From positions 1 through 8,817 of the forward strand of contig CAKSVQ010000096.1 in the NCBI GenBank assembly GCA_934504065.1: a stretch of 8,817 nt of DNA, written 5' to 3'. Shown piece after piece: positions 1 through 6,544 of this stretch. The translations under genes were made by a program, and so were the position numbers. The notes below the pieces were generated by a model that was not told the DNA's origin, ran no database searches, and worked only from the letters and a program-made list of their open reading frames with translations. The DNA is from an uncultured Dysosmobacter sp. (lineage in GTDB: Bacteria; Bacillota; Clostridia; Oscillospirales; Oscillospiraceae). Numbering within the stretch: the stretch's first letter is position 1; the number at the start of each line of letters is the position of its first letter.

Positions 1-143
1 TCGGCCTCGGCAGGCGCCTCCGTGGGCTGATCGCTGGATTGGCTGCCGCCAGAAGGGGTCTCGGCTTTGCTGCCGCAGGCAGTGAGACCGAAGAGCATGG
101 ACACGGCCAGCAGAGCAGCCAGCAAGTTTTTGTGCTTGAACAT
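1..143 (-). CDS. ABC transporter substrate-binding lipoprotein (N-terminal part, runs off left edge)
   Basis: Only the first 47 codons are inside the window, starting at the ATG read from base 143. Seen: a basic N-terminus (MFKHK), a hydrophobic stretch (residues 7-20) and a lipobox L20-T21-A22-C23, followed by a Gly/Ser/Pro/Glu-rich linker. This is a type II signal peptide, so the mature protein should be lipid-anchored at Cys23 on the outer face of the membrane. The ribosome binding site is AAGGAGG seven bases before the ATG. It lies 61 bases downstream of the ATPase gene in the same direction, so by context it is the solute-binding receptor of the importer encoded by the two preceding genes. 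The ligand-binding domain is outside the window, so the substrate cannot be read here. Confidence in lipoprotein is high; in solute-binding protein it rests on context. Confidence 0.85.
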   Translation of the reverse strand, partial: MFKHKNLLAALLAVSMLFGLTACGSKAETPSGGSQSSDQPTEAPAEA

Positions 144-179
144 AACCTTTCCTCCTTGAATTCTTCCATTTTTATTTTT

Positions 180-193
180 GCGGCTTCCGCCGC
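180..193 (-). other. Small intergenic hairpin between ATPase and binding-protein genes
   Basis: On the minus-strand transcript GCGGC-GGAA-GCCGC forms a 5-bp GC-rich stem closed by a GNRA-type tetraloop. It lies after the ATPase stop codon and before the binding-protein ribosome binding site. It is followed by an A-rich stretch, not a T run, so it does not look like an intrinsic terminator on this strand. It could act as an mRNA processing or stability element that changes the protein ratio within the operon; that is inference. A stem this short could also occur by chance. Confidence 0.35.
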
Positions 194-204
194 TGAGACA
201 CAAA

Positions 205-1326
205 TCAGATGCAGTACTTAATGAGGTTTTCCGTCTGAGTATCAAACACATTGATTTTCTTGGGATTGAAGCCCAGATACACCTTTTCGTCGCCTGCGTA
301 ATGGGTGGAGCCCAGCTCCTTGACCGTCAGCATATCGTTTCCGACCCGGACGGTGACCAGCGTTTCAGAGCCGGCGGGCATGCCGGAATAGACATGGCCC
401 TCGATGCGGTGAGCATCGTCCGCCGTGCGGGAGATGGTCAGCTGCTCGGGGCGGATGCCCAGTGTCACATCCAGCTTGCCGCTCTTGGGAGCCTCAGGCG
501 TCATGTCGGCCCGGTCGAAGCTCAGCTGGCCGACGGAACTCTCCGTCACCATGCCGGAAGCGTCTGCCGTGGCAGTGCCCTTGACAAAGTTGATGCTGGG
601 GTTTCCGATAAAGTCTGCGGTGTAGAGGTTCACGGGGTTGTCATACAGCTCCAGCGGGGGAGCCACCTGCACCAGCTCGCCCTTGCGGAACAGTGCGATA
701 CGGGTGGACATGGTCAGCGCTTCCACCTGATCGTGGGTCACATAAATGATGGTGGTGCCGGTCTCATGGTGCAGGCGCTTGAGCTCGGCGCGCATATCCA
801 CGCGCAGCTTGGCGTCCAGATTGGAAAGGGGCTCATCCAGCAGCAGCAGCCGTGGCTCGGAAACAATGGCGCGGGCAATGGCCACACGCTGCTGCTGGCC
901 GCCGGAAAGCTCGGTGGGATAACGCTTGGCGTATTCGCCGATCTGCATCCGCTCCAGCGCGCTTGCCACCTTTTTGGCGATGACATCGTTGGATTCCTTG
1001 CGGATCTTCAGGCCGAAGGCAACGTTGTCAAACACGGTCATGTGGGGCCACAGGGCGTAGGACTGGAACACCAGATTCAGATTGCGTTTGCTGGGGGGGG
1101 CGAAATAGGCCTCGGCGGCGTTGACGATCTCCTTGTCGTCCATGTAGATGAAGCCGTGCTGGGGCTTTTCCAAGCCGGACACCACGCGCAGCGTTGTGGT
1201 CTTGCCGCAGCCGGAGGGGCCCAGCAGCGTCATAAAATCGCCGTCGTTGATGGTGAGGTTCAGATCCTTGAGGACGTGGTTTTTGCCATAGAATTTATCA
1301 ATGTTCGTCAGTACGATCTTGCTCAT
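205..1326 (-). CDS. ABC transporter ATP-binding protein (MalK/UgpC/FbpC-like importer ATPase)
   Basis: A 373-residue cytoplasmic ATPase that energises the importer formed with the permease encoded just upstream. Seen motifs: Walker A GPSGCGKT (36-43), Q-loop Gln88, signature LSGGQ (140-144), Walker B ending at Asp164-Glu165, D-loop around Asp171 and switch His198 (THD). The nucleotide-binding domain ends near residue 235. The remaining ~135 residues form a TOBE/OB-type regulatory domain with the characteristic GIRPE (290-294), so this is the CUT1/polyamine/ferric class and not a short amino-acid or ECF ATPase. All catalytic residues are present and the length is normal. The ATG follows an AGAAAGGA sequence with a rather long spacing of about 12 bases. 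The permease stop lies 24 bases upstream, so the two are co-transcribed. Substrate cannot be told from the ATPase alone; iron, polyamine, sugar or phosphonate families all share this architecture. Confidence 0.95.
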   Translation of the reverse strand: MSKIVLTNIDKFYGKNHVLKDLNLTINDGDFMTLLGPSGCGKTTTLRVVSGLEKPQHGFIYMDDKEIVNAAEAYFAPPSKRNLNLVFQSYALWPHMTVFDNVAFGLKIRKESNDVIAKKVASALERMQIGEYAKRYPTELSGGQQQRVAIARAIVSEPRLLLLDEPLSNLDAKLRVDMRAELKRLHHETGTTIIYVTHDQVEALTMSTRIALFRKGELVQVAPPLELYDNPVNLYTADFIGNPSINFVKGTATADASGMVTESSVGQLSFDRADMTPEAPKSGKLDVTLGIRPEQLTISRTADDAHRIEGHVYSGMPAGSETLVTVRVGNDMLTVKELGSTHYAGDEKVYLGFNPKKINVFDTQTENLIKYCI

Positions 1327-1350
1327 AATACATCCGTTTCCTTTCTGTTC

Positions 1351-3216
1351 TTAACCGGCCATGCTCTTGGCAAGGTCAGCATCTCCGAAGATATTCGCCA
1401 GCGCATACACAAGGAACACGATGGAGAACATCACGATGGCCACGCAGTTAGAAGCCTGCGGGCAGTTCTGGTTCTGATACTGGAACGCGAGGTAGGGCAG
1501 GGTAGAGGTATTGGGGGTCATAATCAGGATGATCAGATCCAGTTCCTTCATGATGGAGACGAAGATCAGCATGAAGCCGGAGATGAAGCCGCCCTTGGAC
1601 AGGGGGAACACGATCTTCACAAAGCGCTTGAAGAATCCGGCGCCCTCGATGGTGGCCGCCTCTTCCAGTTCGCCGCTGATCTGCAGCATATTGGAAGTGC
1701 CGGCGCGGGAGGCGAAGGGCAGATGCTTGACAACGGAGGTCAGCGTCAGCAGGGCAAACGTGCCGTACAGCGCGGGCAACAGCGTGACGCCGAAAAGGGT
1801 CTGGGGTTTGGAGAACATGCTGAGGTAGATGCCGCCGAAAGCGACGGACGGGATCAGATAGGGGATGAAGACGAGCTGCTCTACCAGTTTGCCGTGGAGC
1901 TTGCCGCGGCCCTTGGCGCAGATATAACCCAGTATCTGGCCGAAGATGGTGCCGAACACGCCGTTGACAAAGGTGAGCTTCAGGGAGTTGATCAGGGAGT
2001 TTTTAAAGTTGGTATTCTTGAAGATACCAGCCGTGCCCTCCATGATATTGGGGTCACCCTCGCCGATCCAGTAATACAGGGTGAAGTTGCTCAGAGAATA
2101 CGTGCCCTCCTTGAGCATGCAGCTTTCAAGGATCAGGATGATGACCGGCATGATGATGCCGACAATGAAGAAGATGAACAGGATGATGGTGATGATAGGT
2201 CTCCAGGGGCCGAGGTTGCTGGGAGTGGAACGACCGCCCTTGCCGCCGATGGTGGCATAGGACTTCCGGGCGCCAATCAGACGCTGGTTCACGAACACCG
2301 ACAGCGAGGCGATGCAGATCATCAGAATAGCCATGGCGAACGCCGTCTGGGTGTTCTGGGATTTGCTGTTGGAATAAAGCTCGCTGGACAGGGTGCGGAA
2401 GCTGACAGGAGCACCCAGATAGTTGATGGTGCCGAAGGTGCCGATGGCCTTGGAGAAGGTCAGGATCACGGCGGAGAGCATGGCGGGCAGGACCAGCGGC
2501 AGCGTGATCTTGCGCAGGATCAGGCTCTTGCTGGCACCCTGGATCTCGCCCATTTCCTCCAGCTCGGAATTGATGGAGTTCAGCGCGGCGGAGACCAGCA
2601 GGTATGTATACGCGTAATAGTGCAGCGTCAGCACGATGACGATGGCCAGCGGGCCGTAAGCGATGGGGGAAAGGATGCTTTCAATGGTGGAATCCGGCAT
2701 GCCCATGCCCATCATCAGCGAGGCCACGAAGCCGGGCGCACCGCCGACGCGGGGCGTTTTAAACATACTCAGCCACGCCTGTGACTTGACCCAGGAGGGG
2801 ATCATGTAGGGAATGATGACAGCCAGAGAGAAAAACGGCTTGAAGGGGAGGTCGGAGCGGACCATCAGCCAAGCCAGAATCGAACCCAGCGCGATGGCGC
2901 ACACAGACACGCCGAAGCCGATCAGCAGAGAGTTCAGCAGGGGCTTGAACAGCAGATTCCAGCTCAGGTCGCTGGCCAGCAGCCGCTGCCAATAGAAAAA
3001 GGTGAACTCTCCGGCCACACCGCCCGGAACGGAACGCAGGTCCCGCTGGGACAGTTGGAAGGTCGTGGACAGCATATCCAGCAGCGGGAAGATGATCAGA
3101 TAGGTCCAAAGCACGATGGCAATCAGTACGATAACATTGTACGGATTGGTGATGACCGCGGTGATCTGGTTCTTCAGGCGTTTGGACTTGGAATAGCTTT
3201 GCTCTTGTTGTTTCAT
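1351..3216 (-). CDS. ABC transporter permease with two fused membrane domains (FbpB/AfuB-like)
   Basis: A 621-residue integral membrane protein carrying two binding-protein-dependent transport domains in tandem, so a single polypeptide can supply the whole channel. Seen: a basic cytoplasmic N-terminus, a first hydrophobic helix at about residues 28-46, and a first EAA loop near 217-245 (EEMGEIQGAS...LPLVLPA). A basic Gly/Ser-rich linker lies near 312-336, the second half starts with a helix at about 341-364, and a second EAA loop lies near 515-540 (GELEEAATIEGAG...FPL). This layout is known for ferric-ion (FbpB/SfuB) permeases and for AfuB, whose system in Actinobacillus takes up sugar phosphates. 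An upstream in-frame ATG at 3288 would add 24 residues, but it lies inside the operator and has no ribosome binding site. The ATG at 3216 is preceded by AGAGAGGG and begins MKQQEQ, so I chose it. It is the first gene of the operon permease-ATPase-binding protein. Confidence 0.93.
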   Translation of the reverse strand: MKQQEQSYSKSKRLKNQITAVITNPYNVIVLIAIVLWTYLIIFPLLDMLSTTFQLSQRDLRSVPGGVAGEFTFFYWQRLLASDLSWNLLFKPLLNSLLIGFGVSVCAIALGSILAWLMVRSDLPFKPFFSLAVIIPYMIPSWVKSQAWLSMFKTPRVGGAPGFVASLMMGMGMPDSTIESILSPIAYGPLAIVIVLTLHYYAYTYLLVSAALNSINSELEEMGEIQGASKSLILRKITLPLVLPAMLSAVILTFSKAIGTFGTINYLGAPVSFRTLSSELYSNSKSQNTQTAFAMAILMICIASLSVFVNQRLIGARKSYATIGGKGGRSTPSNLGPWRPIITIILFIFFIVGIIMPVIILILESCMLKEGTYSLSNFTLYYWIGEGDPNIMEGTAGIFKNTNFKNSLINSLKLTFVNGVFGTIFGQILGYICAKGRGKLHGKLVEQLVFIPYLIPSVAFGGIYLSMFSKPQTLFGVTLLPALYGTFALLTLTSVVKHLPFASRAGTSNMLQISGELEEAATIEGAGFFKRFVKIVFPLSKGGFISGFMLIFVSIMKELDLIILIMTPNTSTLPYLAFQYQNQNCPQASNCVAIVMFSIVFLVYALANIFGDADLAKSMAG

Positions 3217-3282
3217 TGCGTGAAGGCACCCTCTCTCTTTCCAAGTTTTCGAAGCAGAAAGCCTGTTCCTGCCGGGCAGGTT

Positions 3283-3298
3283 ATGCAAACGTTTTCGA
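3283..3298. promoter_or_regulatory. LacI-family/cre-like operator
   Basis: The core GCAAACGTTTTC (3285-3296) is a near-palindrome centred on the CpG at 3290/3291, with a perfect 8-bp centre AAACGTTT. It is the same core as the E. coli PurR box and the usual layout for LacI-family repressors, which insert a hinge leucine at a central CpG. It also fits the CcpA cre consensus WTGNAANCGNWNNCW at all but the last specified position (G instead of W), so carbon catabolite control is an alternative or additional reading. It lies roughly 10-20 bases after the predicted start point of the ABC operon promoter, where a bound repressor would block elongation or promoter clearance. The divergent LacI-type gene at 3633 is the obvious candidate regulator. 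Confidence 0.7.
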
Positions 3299-3312
3299 CT
3301 TTCTGATGTTAC

Positions 3313-3340
3313 CTTATCATTTTTGTGGAATAATTGTCAA
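3313..3340 (-). promoter_or_regulatory. Predicted sigma-A promoter of the ABC operon
   Basis: Read on the minus strand: a perfect -35 TTGACA (3340-3335), a 16-base spacer and a -10 GATAAG (3318-3313, 4 of 6 matches). Transcription would start near base 3306, giving a leader of about 90 bases before the permease ATG at 3216 and placing the operator within the early transcribed region. The surrounding sequence is markedly more AT-rich than the genes. The -10 is imperfect, which would fit a regulated promoter. Confidence 0.65.
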
Positions 3341-3425
3341 TAGCAATCATGCATTTTTAATATTTAATACGATAGTATCCGGTTTGATTTATACAATTTG
3401 CATAATATCGTTTTGTGGACACATT

Positions 3426-3434
3426 TGGTATAAT
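3426..3434 (+). promoter_or_regulatory. Predicted extended -10 promoter of the LacI-type regulator gene
   Basis: TGG followed by a perfect TATAAT (3429-3434) gives an extended -10 element. No good -35 hexamer is found at the usual 16-18 base spacing, consistent with extended -10 recognition. The start point would be near 3441, leaving a leader of about 190 bases before the chosen GTG start. It is back to back with the ABC operon promoter, about 90 bases away. Confidence 0.6.
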
Positions 3435-3440
3435 GAGAAA

Positions 3441-3632
3441 CAGGAAAACGGTAACGAAACCTTTAAATTGCCGAAAAATATTGTAAAAAACACGAAAATC
3501 CATTTGATTTTAAAGAAAAAACGCTGTTTTTTAACGGCGCGGTGGGAAAAAGCTGGCAAGCACCCGCTGATTTACGCAATCGTTACCGAAAATATGCACC
3601 AGAACTATGGGGTTATGAAGGGAGAAGTGCCT
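3441..3632 (+). other. Long AT-rich leader of the regulator gene with repeated operator-like words
   Basis: This stretch has no convincing gene; the upstream in-frame codons open in this frame do not resemble a LacI N-terminus. It contains CGGTAACGA (3449-3457) and its exact inverted copy TCGTTACCG (3580-3588), with centres about 131 bases apart. A third GTTACC lies outside it at 3308-3313, over the ABC promoter -10. GAAAACG (3444-3450) is the inverted form of the operator half CGTTTTC. A short inverted repeat AAAAAAC-GCT-GTTTTTT lies at 3516-3532. The repeats may be extra repressor sites (autoregulation, looping) or base-pairing elements in the leader RNA; the sequence alone does not decide. 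I do not recognise a known riboswitch. Confidence 0.4.
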
Positions 3633-4655
3633 GTGCAGCGCATAACGATCAAAGATATTGCCCGGCTGGCGGGCGTTTCCGTGACCACGGTCTCCCGGGC
3701 GCTGAATCATGCGCCGGAGATCAGTGAAGAGACCCGTTCGCGCATCCTGTCGATCTGCGCTCAGCAGGGCTACCGCACCAATCTGCTGGCAAGAAGCCTG
3801 AGCTCCAGCCGCACCCATGTGATCGGTGTGGTAATGTCGGATATTTCCCGGCCCATCCATGCCGCGCTGGCCCTGTATATTGAGACCTATGCCGCCCAGC
3901 TTGGCTATCAGGTGATGCTGTGCAACGGGCAGCCTCGGGAAAAGGGCATCCATGATCTGTTTGATTTTCTGCTGGGCCAGCGGGTGGACGGTATTTTGAT
4001 GGCCAGCGCCAGCAACAGCGCCCATGCGCTGCTGGCCCGGTATCAGTCGGCGGTGCCCACGGTGTTGCTGGGGACTTTCGGCGCGCTGGAATCTACATTG
4101 CGCTTTAATTCCGTCAGCGTGGACAATTATGTGGGCGGCCGACTGGCGGCGGAGTATCTGCACCGTCTGGGCCACCGGGAGGTGGCGTATCTTGGAATGC
4201 GGGAGGGCAGCAGTTCTCACCAGCTCCGCCAGCGGGGCTTTCTGGACGGCGCCGCGCAGGCGGGAATGAAGGTGACCACCGGATGGAACCGGGAGAGCCA
4301 TTCCACGGCGGAGGTTGGCTATCGACTGGCGCGGGGACTGTTTTTGAAGCCATTCCGGCAGACAGCGGTGTTCGCGGCATCCGATCTGGTGGCGCTGGGC
4401 GTGATGCAGGCGGCTGATGAGCTGGGGGTCTCGATTCCGGAGCAGGTGTCTCTGCTGGGGTTTGATGATATTGACTATGCGGCGCTGCCCAAGATTCGCC
4501 TGACCACTTTTTCCCAGCGGACAGACGCACTGGCCCGCTCCGGTGTGCGGCTTTTGATGGAACTGATCGAAAACGGTGACGGAACGGAGTTTACCCAGCG
4601 CCTGCTCACCCCCACACTGGTGGAGCGTTCGACCTGCCGGAGTATTTTGAAGTAA
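3633..4655 (+). CDS. LacI-family transcriptional regulator
   Basis: A 340-residue DNA-binding repressor of normal family length. Seen: an N-terminal LacI helix-turn-helix (residues 4-24, TIKDIARLAGVS followed by TTVSRAL), a third helix ending near RILSICAQQGY (37-47), and a hinge with Leu56 (ARSLSSSR), the residue that normally wedges into the central CpG of the operator. Then comes a periplasmic-binding-protein-like sensor domain with the usual GVVMSDI start (65-71), the VDNYVGG segment and GFDD (276-279). The GTG at 3633 was chosen because GGGAG lies eight bases before it and the protein then begins exactly as family members do; an in-frame ATG at 3615 would add six residues with a poor ribosome site. 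Divergent to the ABC operon and with a fitting operator between them, it probably represses the importer and is relieved by the transported solute or a derivative. The effector cannot be read from the sequence. Confidence 0.94.
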   Translation: MQRITIKDIARLAGVSVTTVSRALNHAPEISEETRSRILSICAQQGYRTNLLARSLSSSRTHVIGVVMSDISRPIHAALALYIETYAAQLGYQVMLCNGQPREKGIHDLFDFLLGQRVDGILMASASNSAHALLARYQSAVPTVLLGTFGALESTLRFNSVSVDNYVGGRLAAEYLHRLGHREVAYLGMREGSSSHQLRQRGFLDGAAQAGMKVTTGWNRESHSTAEVGYRLARGLFLKPFRQTAVFAASDLVALGVMQAADELGVSIPEQVSLLGFDDIDYAALPKIRLTTFSQRTDALARSGVRLLMELIENGDGTEFTQRLLTPTLVERSTCRSILK

Positions 4656-4669
4656 CATTTGAAATCATG

Positions 4670-4695
4670 AAAGAGCGGGCAAAAGCCCGCTCTTT
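4670..4695 (+). terminator. Intrinsic terminator after the regulator gene
   Basis: A perfect 11-bp stem AAAGAGCGGGC / GCCCGCTCTTT around an AAAA loop begins 15 bases after the regulator stop codon. The 3' arm ends in TTT and is followed by CTATT, so the T tail is short, but the GC-rich stem is strong. It separates the regulator from the following aminopeptidase unit, whose promoter starts right after it. Confidence 0.8.
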
Positions 4696-4712
4696 CTATT
4701 GGCGCACGGATG

Positions 4713-4721
4713 TGGTATACT
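4713..4721 (+). promoter_or_regulatory. Predicted extended -10 promoter of the aminopeptidase unit
   Basis: TGG followed by TATACT (4716-4721) forms an extended -10 element with the same TGGTATA core as the regulator promoter. The only hexamer at 17-base spacing, TTTCTA (4693-4698), is a poor -35 and overlaps the terminator arm. The start would lie near 4728, giving a leader of about 36 bases to the ATG at 4765. Confidence 0.55.
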
Positions 4722-4764
4722 ATCACTATAAAAAATACATGGAACATCTCATGGGAGGATGCAT

Positions 4765-6054
4765 ATGGACGGGATCAACGGACTTTTATCGTTTTTGGAT
4801 GCCAGCCCAAGCTGCTATCATGCGGCGGAGCAGGTGGCCCAGTGGCTGCTGCGGAACGGATATACCTGCCTGCGGGAAGGGGAGCAGTGGCACTTGCAGG
4901 AGGGCGGACGGTACTTTGTGATGCGGGGCGGCGCGAGCCTGATCGCGTTCCGCCTGCCGAGACGGGCTTTCCGGGGCTTTATGATCGCCGCGGCCCACAG
5001 CGATTCCCCCACCTATAAAGTGCGGGAAACGGCGGAGGTGCCCTCTGCCGGGGGCTGTCTGCGGCTGAGCGTGGAGCCCTATGGCGGGATGATCCACCGC
5101 TCATGGCTGGACAGACCGCTTTCGGTGGCGGGCCGCGTAGTGGTGCGGGAGGGCAGCAGCCTTGTGACCCGCCTGATCCAGATCGACCGGGATCTGCTGG
5201 TCATCCCCAGCGTGGCCATTCACATGGACCGTGAGGTCAACCGGGGCACGGCGCTGAAGGCCAATGTGGACCTGCTGCCGCTGTTCGCCATGGGGAAGGA
5301 GCCGGGGGCCTTCCGCAGGCTGATCGCGTCGGCGGCGGGGGTGGAGCAGGAAGCCCTGCGGACGACGGATCTGTATCTGTATGCCCGCCAGCACGCGGTT
5401 TTGACCGGAGCAGAGGAAGAGTTCGTGCTCTCGCCCCGGCTAGATGATCTTCAGTGTGTGTTTGGCTGCATGGAGGGCTTTCTTGCCGCGGAGGAAAGCG
5501 AAAGCGTTCCGGTGTTGGCGGTATTCCACAATGAAGAGGTGGGCAGCGGCACCCGGCAGGGGGCGGACTCTACATTTTTGACGGATGTGCTCTCCCGCAT
5601 CTGTGCTGACACGGAGAAGCAACTGCCTGTGGCGGCGGCCGACAGCTTTCTGGTGTCGGCCGATAACGCCCACGCCATTCACCCTGCCCACCCTGAGCTG
5701 GCGGACAGCGGAGAATTCCCGGTTTTGGGCGGCGGCGTAGTGGTGAAGTACAATGCGGCCCAACACTATACCACAGACGCCGAGTCCGACGCGGTGTTCC
5801 GGGAGGTCTGCCGGGAGGCGGGTGTCCCTGTCCAGCGTTACAGCAACCGGGCGGACCTGCCCGGTGGATCGACGCTTGGCAACATCAGCACGGCCCACTT
5901 GTCTGTGCGCAGCGTGGACATTGGCCTTGCCCAGCTGGCCATGCACAGCGCCTGCGAACTGGCGTCGGCGGCGGATACGGCATATCTGCGCCGGGCGATG
6001 ACCGTGTATTTTTCCAGAAGCTTTCACGACGGGCCAGACGGAATGACGCTTTGA
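4765..6054 (+). CDS. apeB: M18 family zinc aminopeptidase
   Basis: A 429-residue cytoplasmic metallo-aminopeptidase of the M18 family (yeast aminopeptidase I/DNPEP relatives), which removes N-terminal residues, often acidic ones, from peptides using two metal ions. Seen motifs in order: HSDSPT with metal ligand His78, SPRLDD with Asp227, HNEEVGSG with catalytic and ligand Glu257/Glu258, SADNAHAIHP with Asp300, a KYNAAQHYTT segment, LPGGSTLG, and MHS with His394. All five expected ligands are present, so it should be active. The ATG at 4765 is preceded by GGGAGG at six bases; another ATG at 4759 directly abuts that site and is unlikely to be used. The stop is 16 bases before the next gene, which has its own strong ribosome site, so the two form an operon. 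A role in general peptide turnover is likely. The symbol follows the common name for bacterial M18 enzymes; exact substrate preference is unknown. Confidence 0.94.
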   Translation: MDGINGLLSFLDASPSCYHAAEQVAQWLLRNGYTCLREGEQWHLQEGGRYFVMRGGASLIAFRLPRRAFRGFMIAAAHSDSPTYKVRETAEVPSAGGCLRLSVEPYGGMIHRSWLDRPLSVAGRVVVREGSSLVTRLIQIDRDLLVIPSVAIHMDREVNRGTALKANVDLLPLFAMGKEPGAFRRLIASAAGVEQEALRTTDLYLYARQHAVLTGAEEEFVLSPRLDDLQCVFGCMEGFLAAEESESVPVLAVFHNEEVGSGTRQGADSTFLTDVLSRICADTEKQLPVAAADSFLVSADNAHAIHPAHPELADSGEFPVLGGGVVVKYNAAQHYTTDAESDAVFREVCREAGVPVQRYSNRADLPGGSTLGNISTAHLSVRSVDIGLAQLAMHSACELASAADTAYLRRAMTVYFSRSFHDGPDGMTL

Positions 6055-6070
6055 GCAGGGGAGGTACCCA

Positions 6071-6541
6071 ATGAAGCTCTATTTCAAGCAGCGAATGTTT
6101 TCGTGGTTTGACAGTTATGATATTTATGACGAAGAGGGGAACACGGTCTACACGGTGGAGGGAAAGCTCTCATGGGGCCACTGCCTGCACATTCTCGACC
6201 GGACCGGGCGGCACATCGGCACCGTGCAGGAGCGGGTGCTGACGCTGCTGCCAAAGTTTGAAATATACATAGAAGAGCAGTATGTGGGCTGTATCCAAAA
6301 GGAGTTTACCTTTTTCACGCCCCGCTATCACATTGATTGCAACGGCTGGCAGGTGAGCGGCAGCTTCATGGAATGGGATTACGAAGTGAACGAATGCTGC
6401 GGCGCTCCGGTGGCGTCCATATCCAAGGAACTGTTCCACTGGACGGATACCTACACGATTGACGTATACGACCCCCCAAATGCGCTGTGCGTTTTGATGC
6501 TGGTGCTGGCCATCGACGCGGAGAAGTGTTCCAGAAAATAA
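6071..6541 (+). CDS. LURP-one-related (tubby-like fold) protein of unknown function
   Basis: A 156-residue protein without signal peptide or clear membrane helix. It shows the repeating beta-strand pattern of bacterial LURP-one-related/YxjI proteins: FSWFDSYDIYDEEGNTVY at the start, a second element with GKLSWGHCLHILD, KFEIYI, EFTFFTPRYHID, and a C-terminal SKELFHWTDTYTIDV followed by a hydrophobic helix around VLMLVLAID. In tubby and phospholipid scramblases this fold is a closed beta-barrel around a helix. The bacterial members have no settled function. Length and order of elements look complete. The ATG is preceded by GGGGAGG at six bases and sits 16 bases after the aminopeptidase stop. 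Co-transcription with the peptidase is likely but gives no obvious functional link. Confidence 0.85.
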   Translation: MKLYFKQRMFSWFDSYDIYDEEGNTVYTVEGKLSWGHCLHILDRTGRHIGTVQERVLTLLPKFEIYIEEQYVGCIQKEFTFFTPRYHIDCNGWQVSGSFMEWDYEVNECCGAPVASISKELFHWTDTYTIDVYDPPNALCVLMLVLAIDAEKCSRK

Positions 6542-6544
6542 AAG

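Noticed and set aside
178..2784. An 868-codon open frame on the plus strand, antisense to the ATPase and most of the permease
   Set aside because: It is the mirror of two well-conserved ABC genes in GC-rich DNA. Its translation is low-complexity His/Gly/Gln/Asp-rich with no domain, and it has no good ribosome binding site.
3305..3320. Possible GntR (gluconate)-type operator: ATGTTACC followed by TTATCAT
   Set aside because: It resembles the ATGTTACC-centred gluconate operator only with a one-base gap and a mismatched second arm. I kept it only as one of the GTTACC words.
3516..3532. A/T hairpin AAAAAAC-GCT-GTTTTTT as an intrinsic terminator in the regulator leader
   Set aside because: The T run is part of the stem, there is no T tail after it, and the stem has a single GC pair, so it would be too weak to terminate.
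3216..3632. Longer reading of the LacI-type protein starting at 3216 (479 residues)
   Set aside because: The extra 139 residues cross both promoters and the operator, are encoded by AT-rich DNA and match no family N-terminus. The GTG at 3633 gives a normal LacI protein with a good ribosome site.
3531..4658. A 375-codon open frame on the minus strand, antisense to the regulator gene
   Set aside because: It lies opposite a clearly coding LacI-family gene, and its Arg/Gln/His-rich translation has no recognisable domain.
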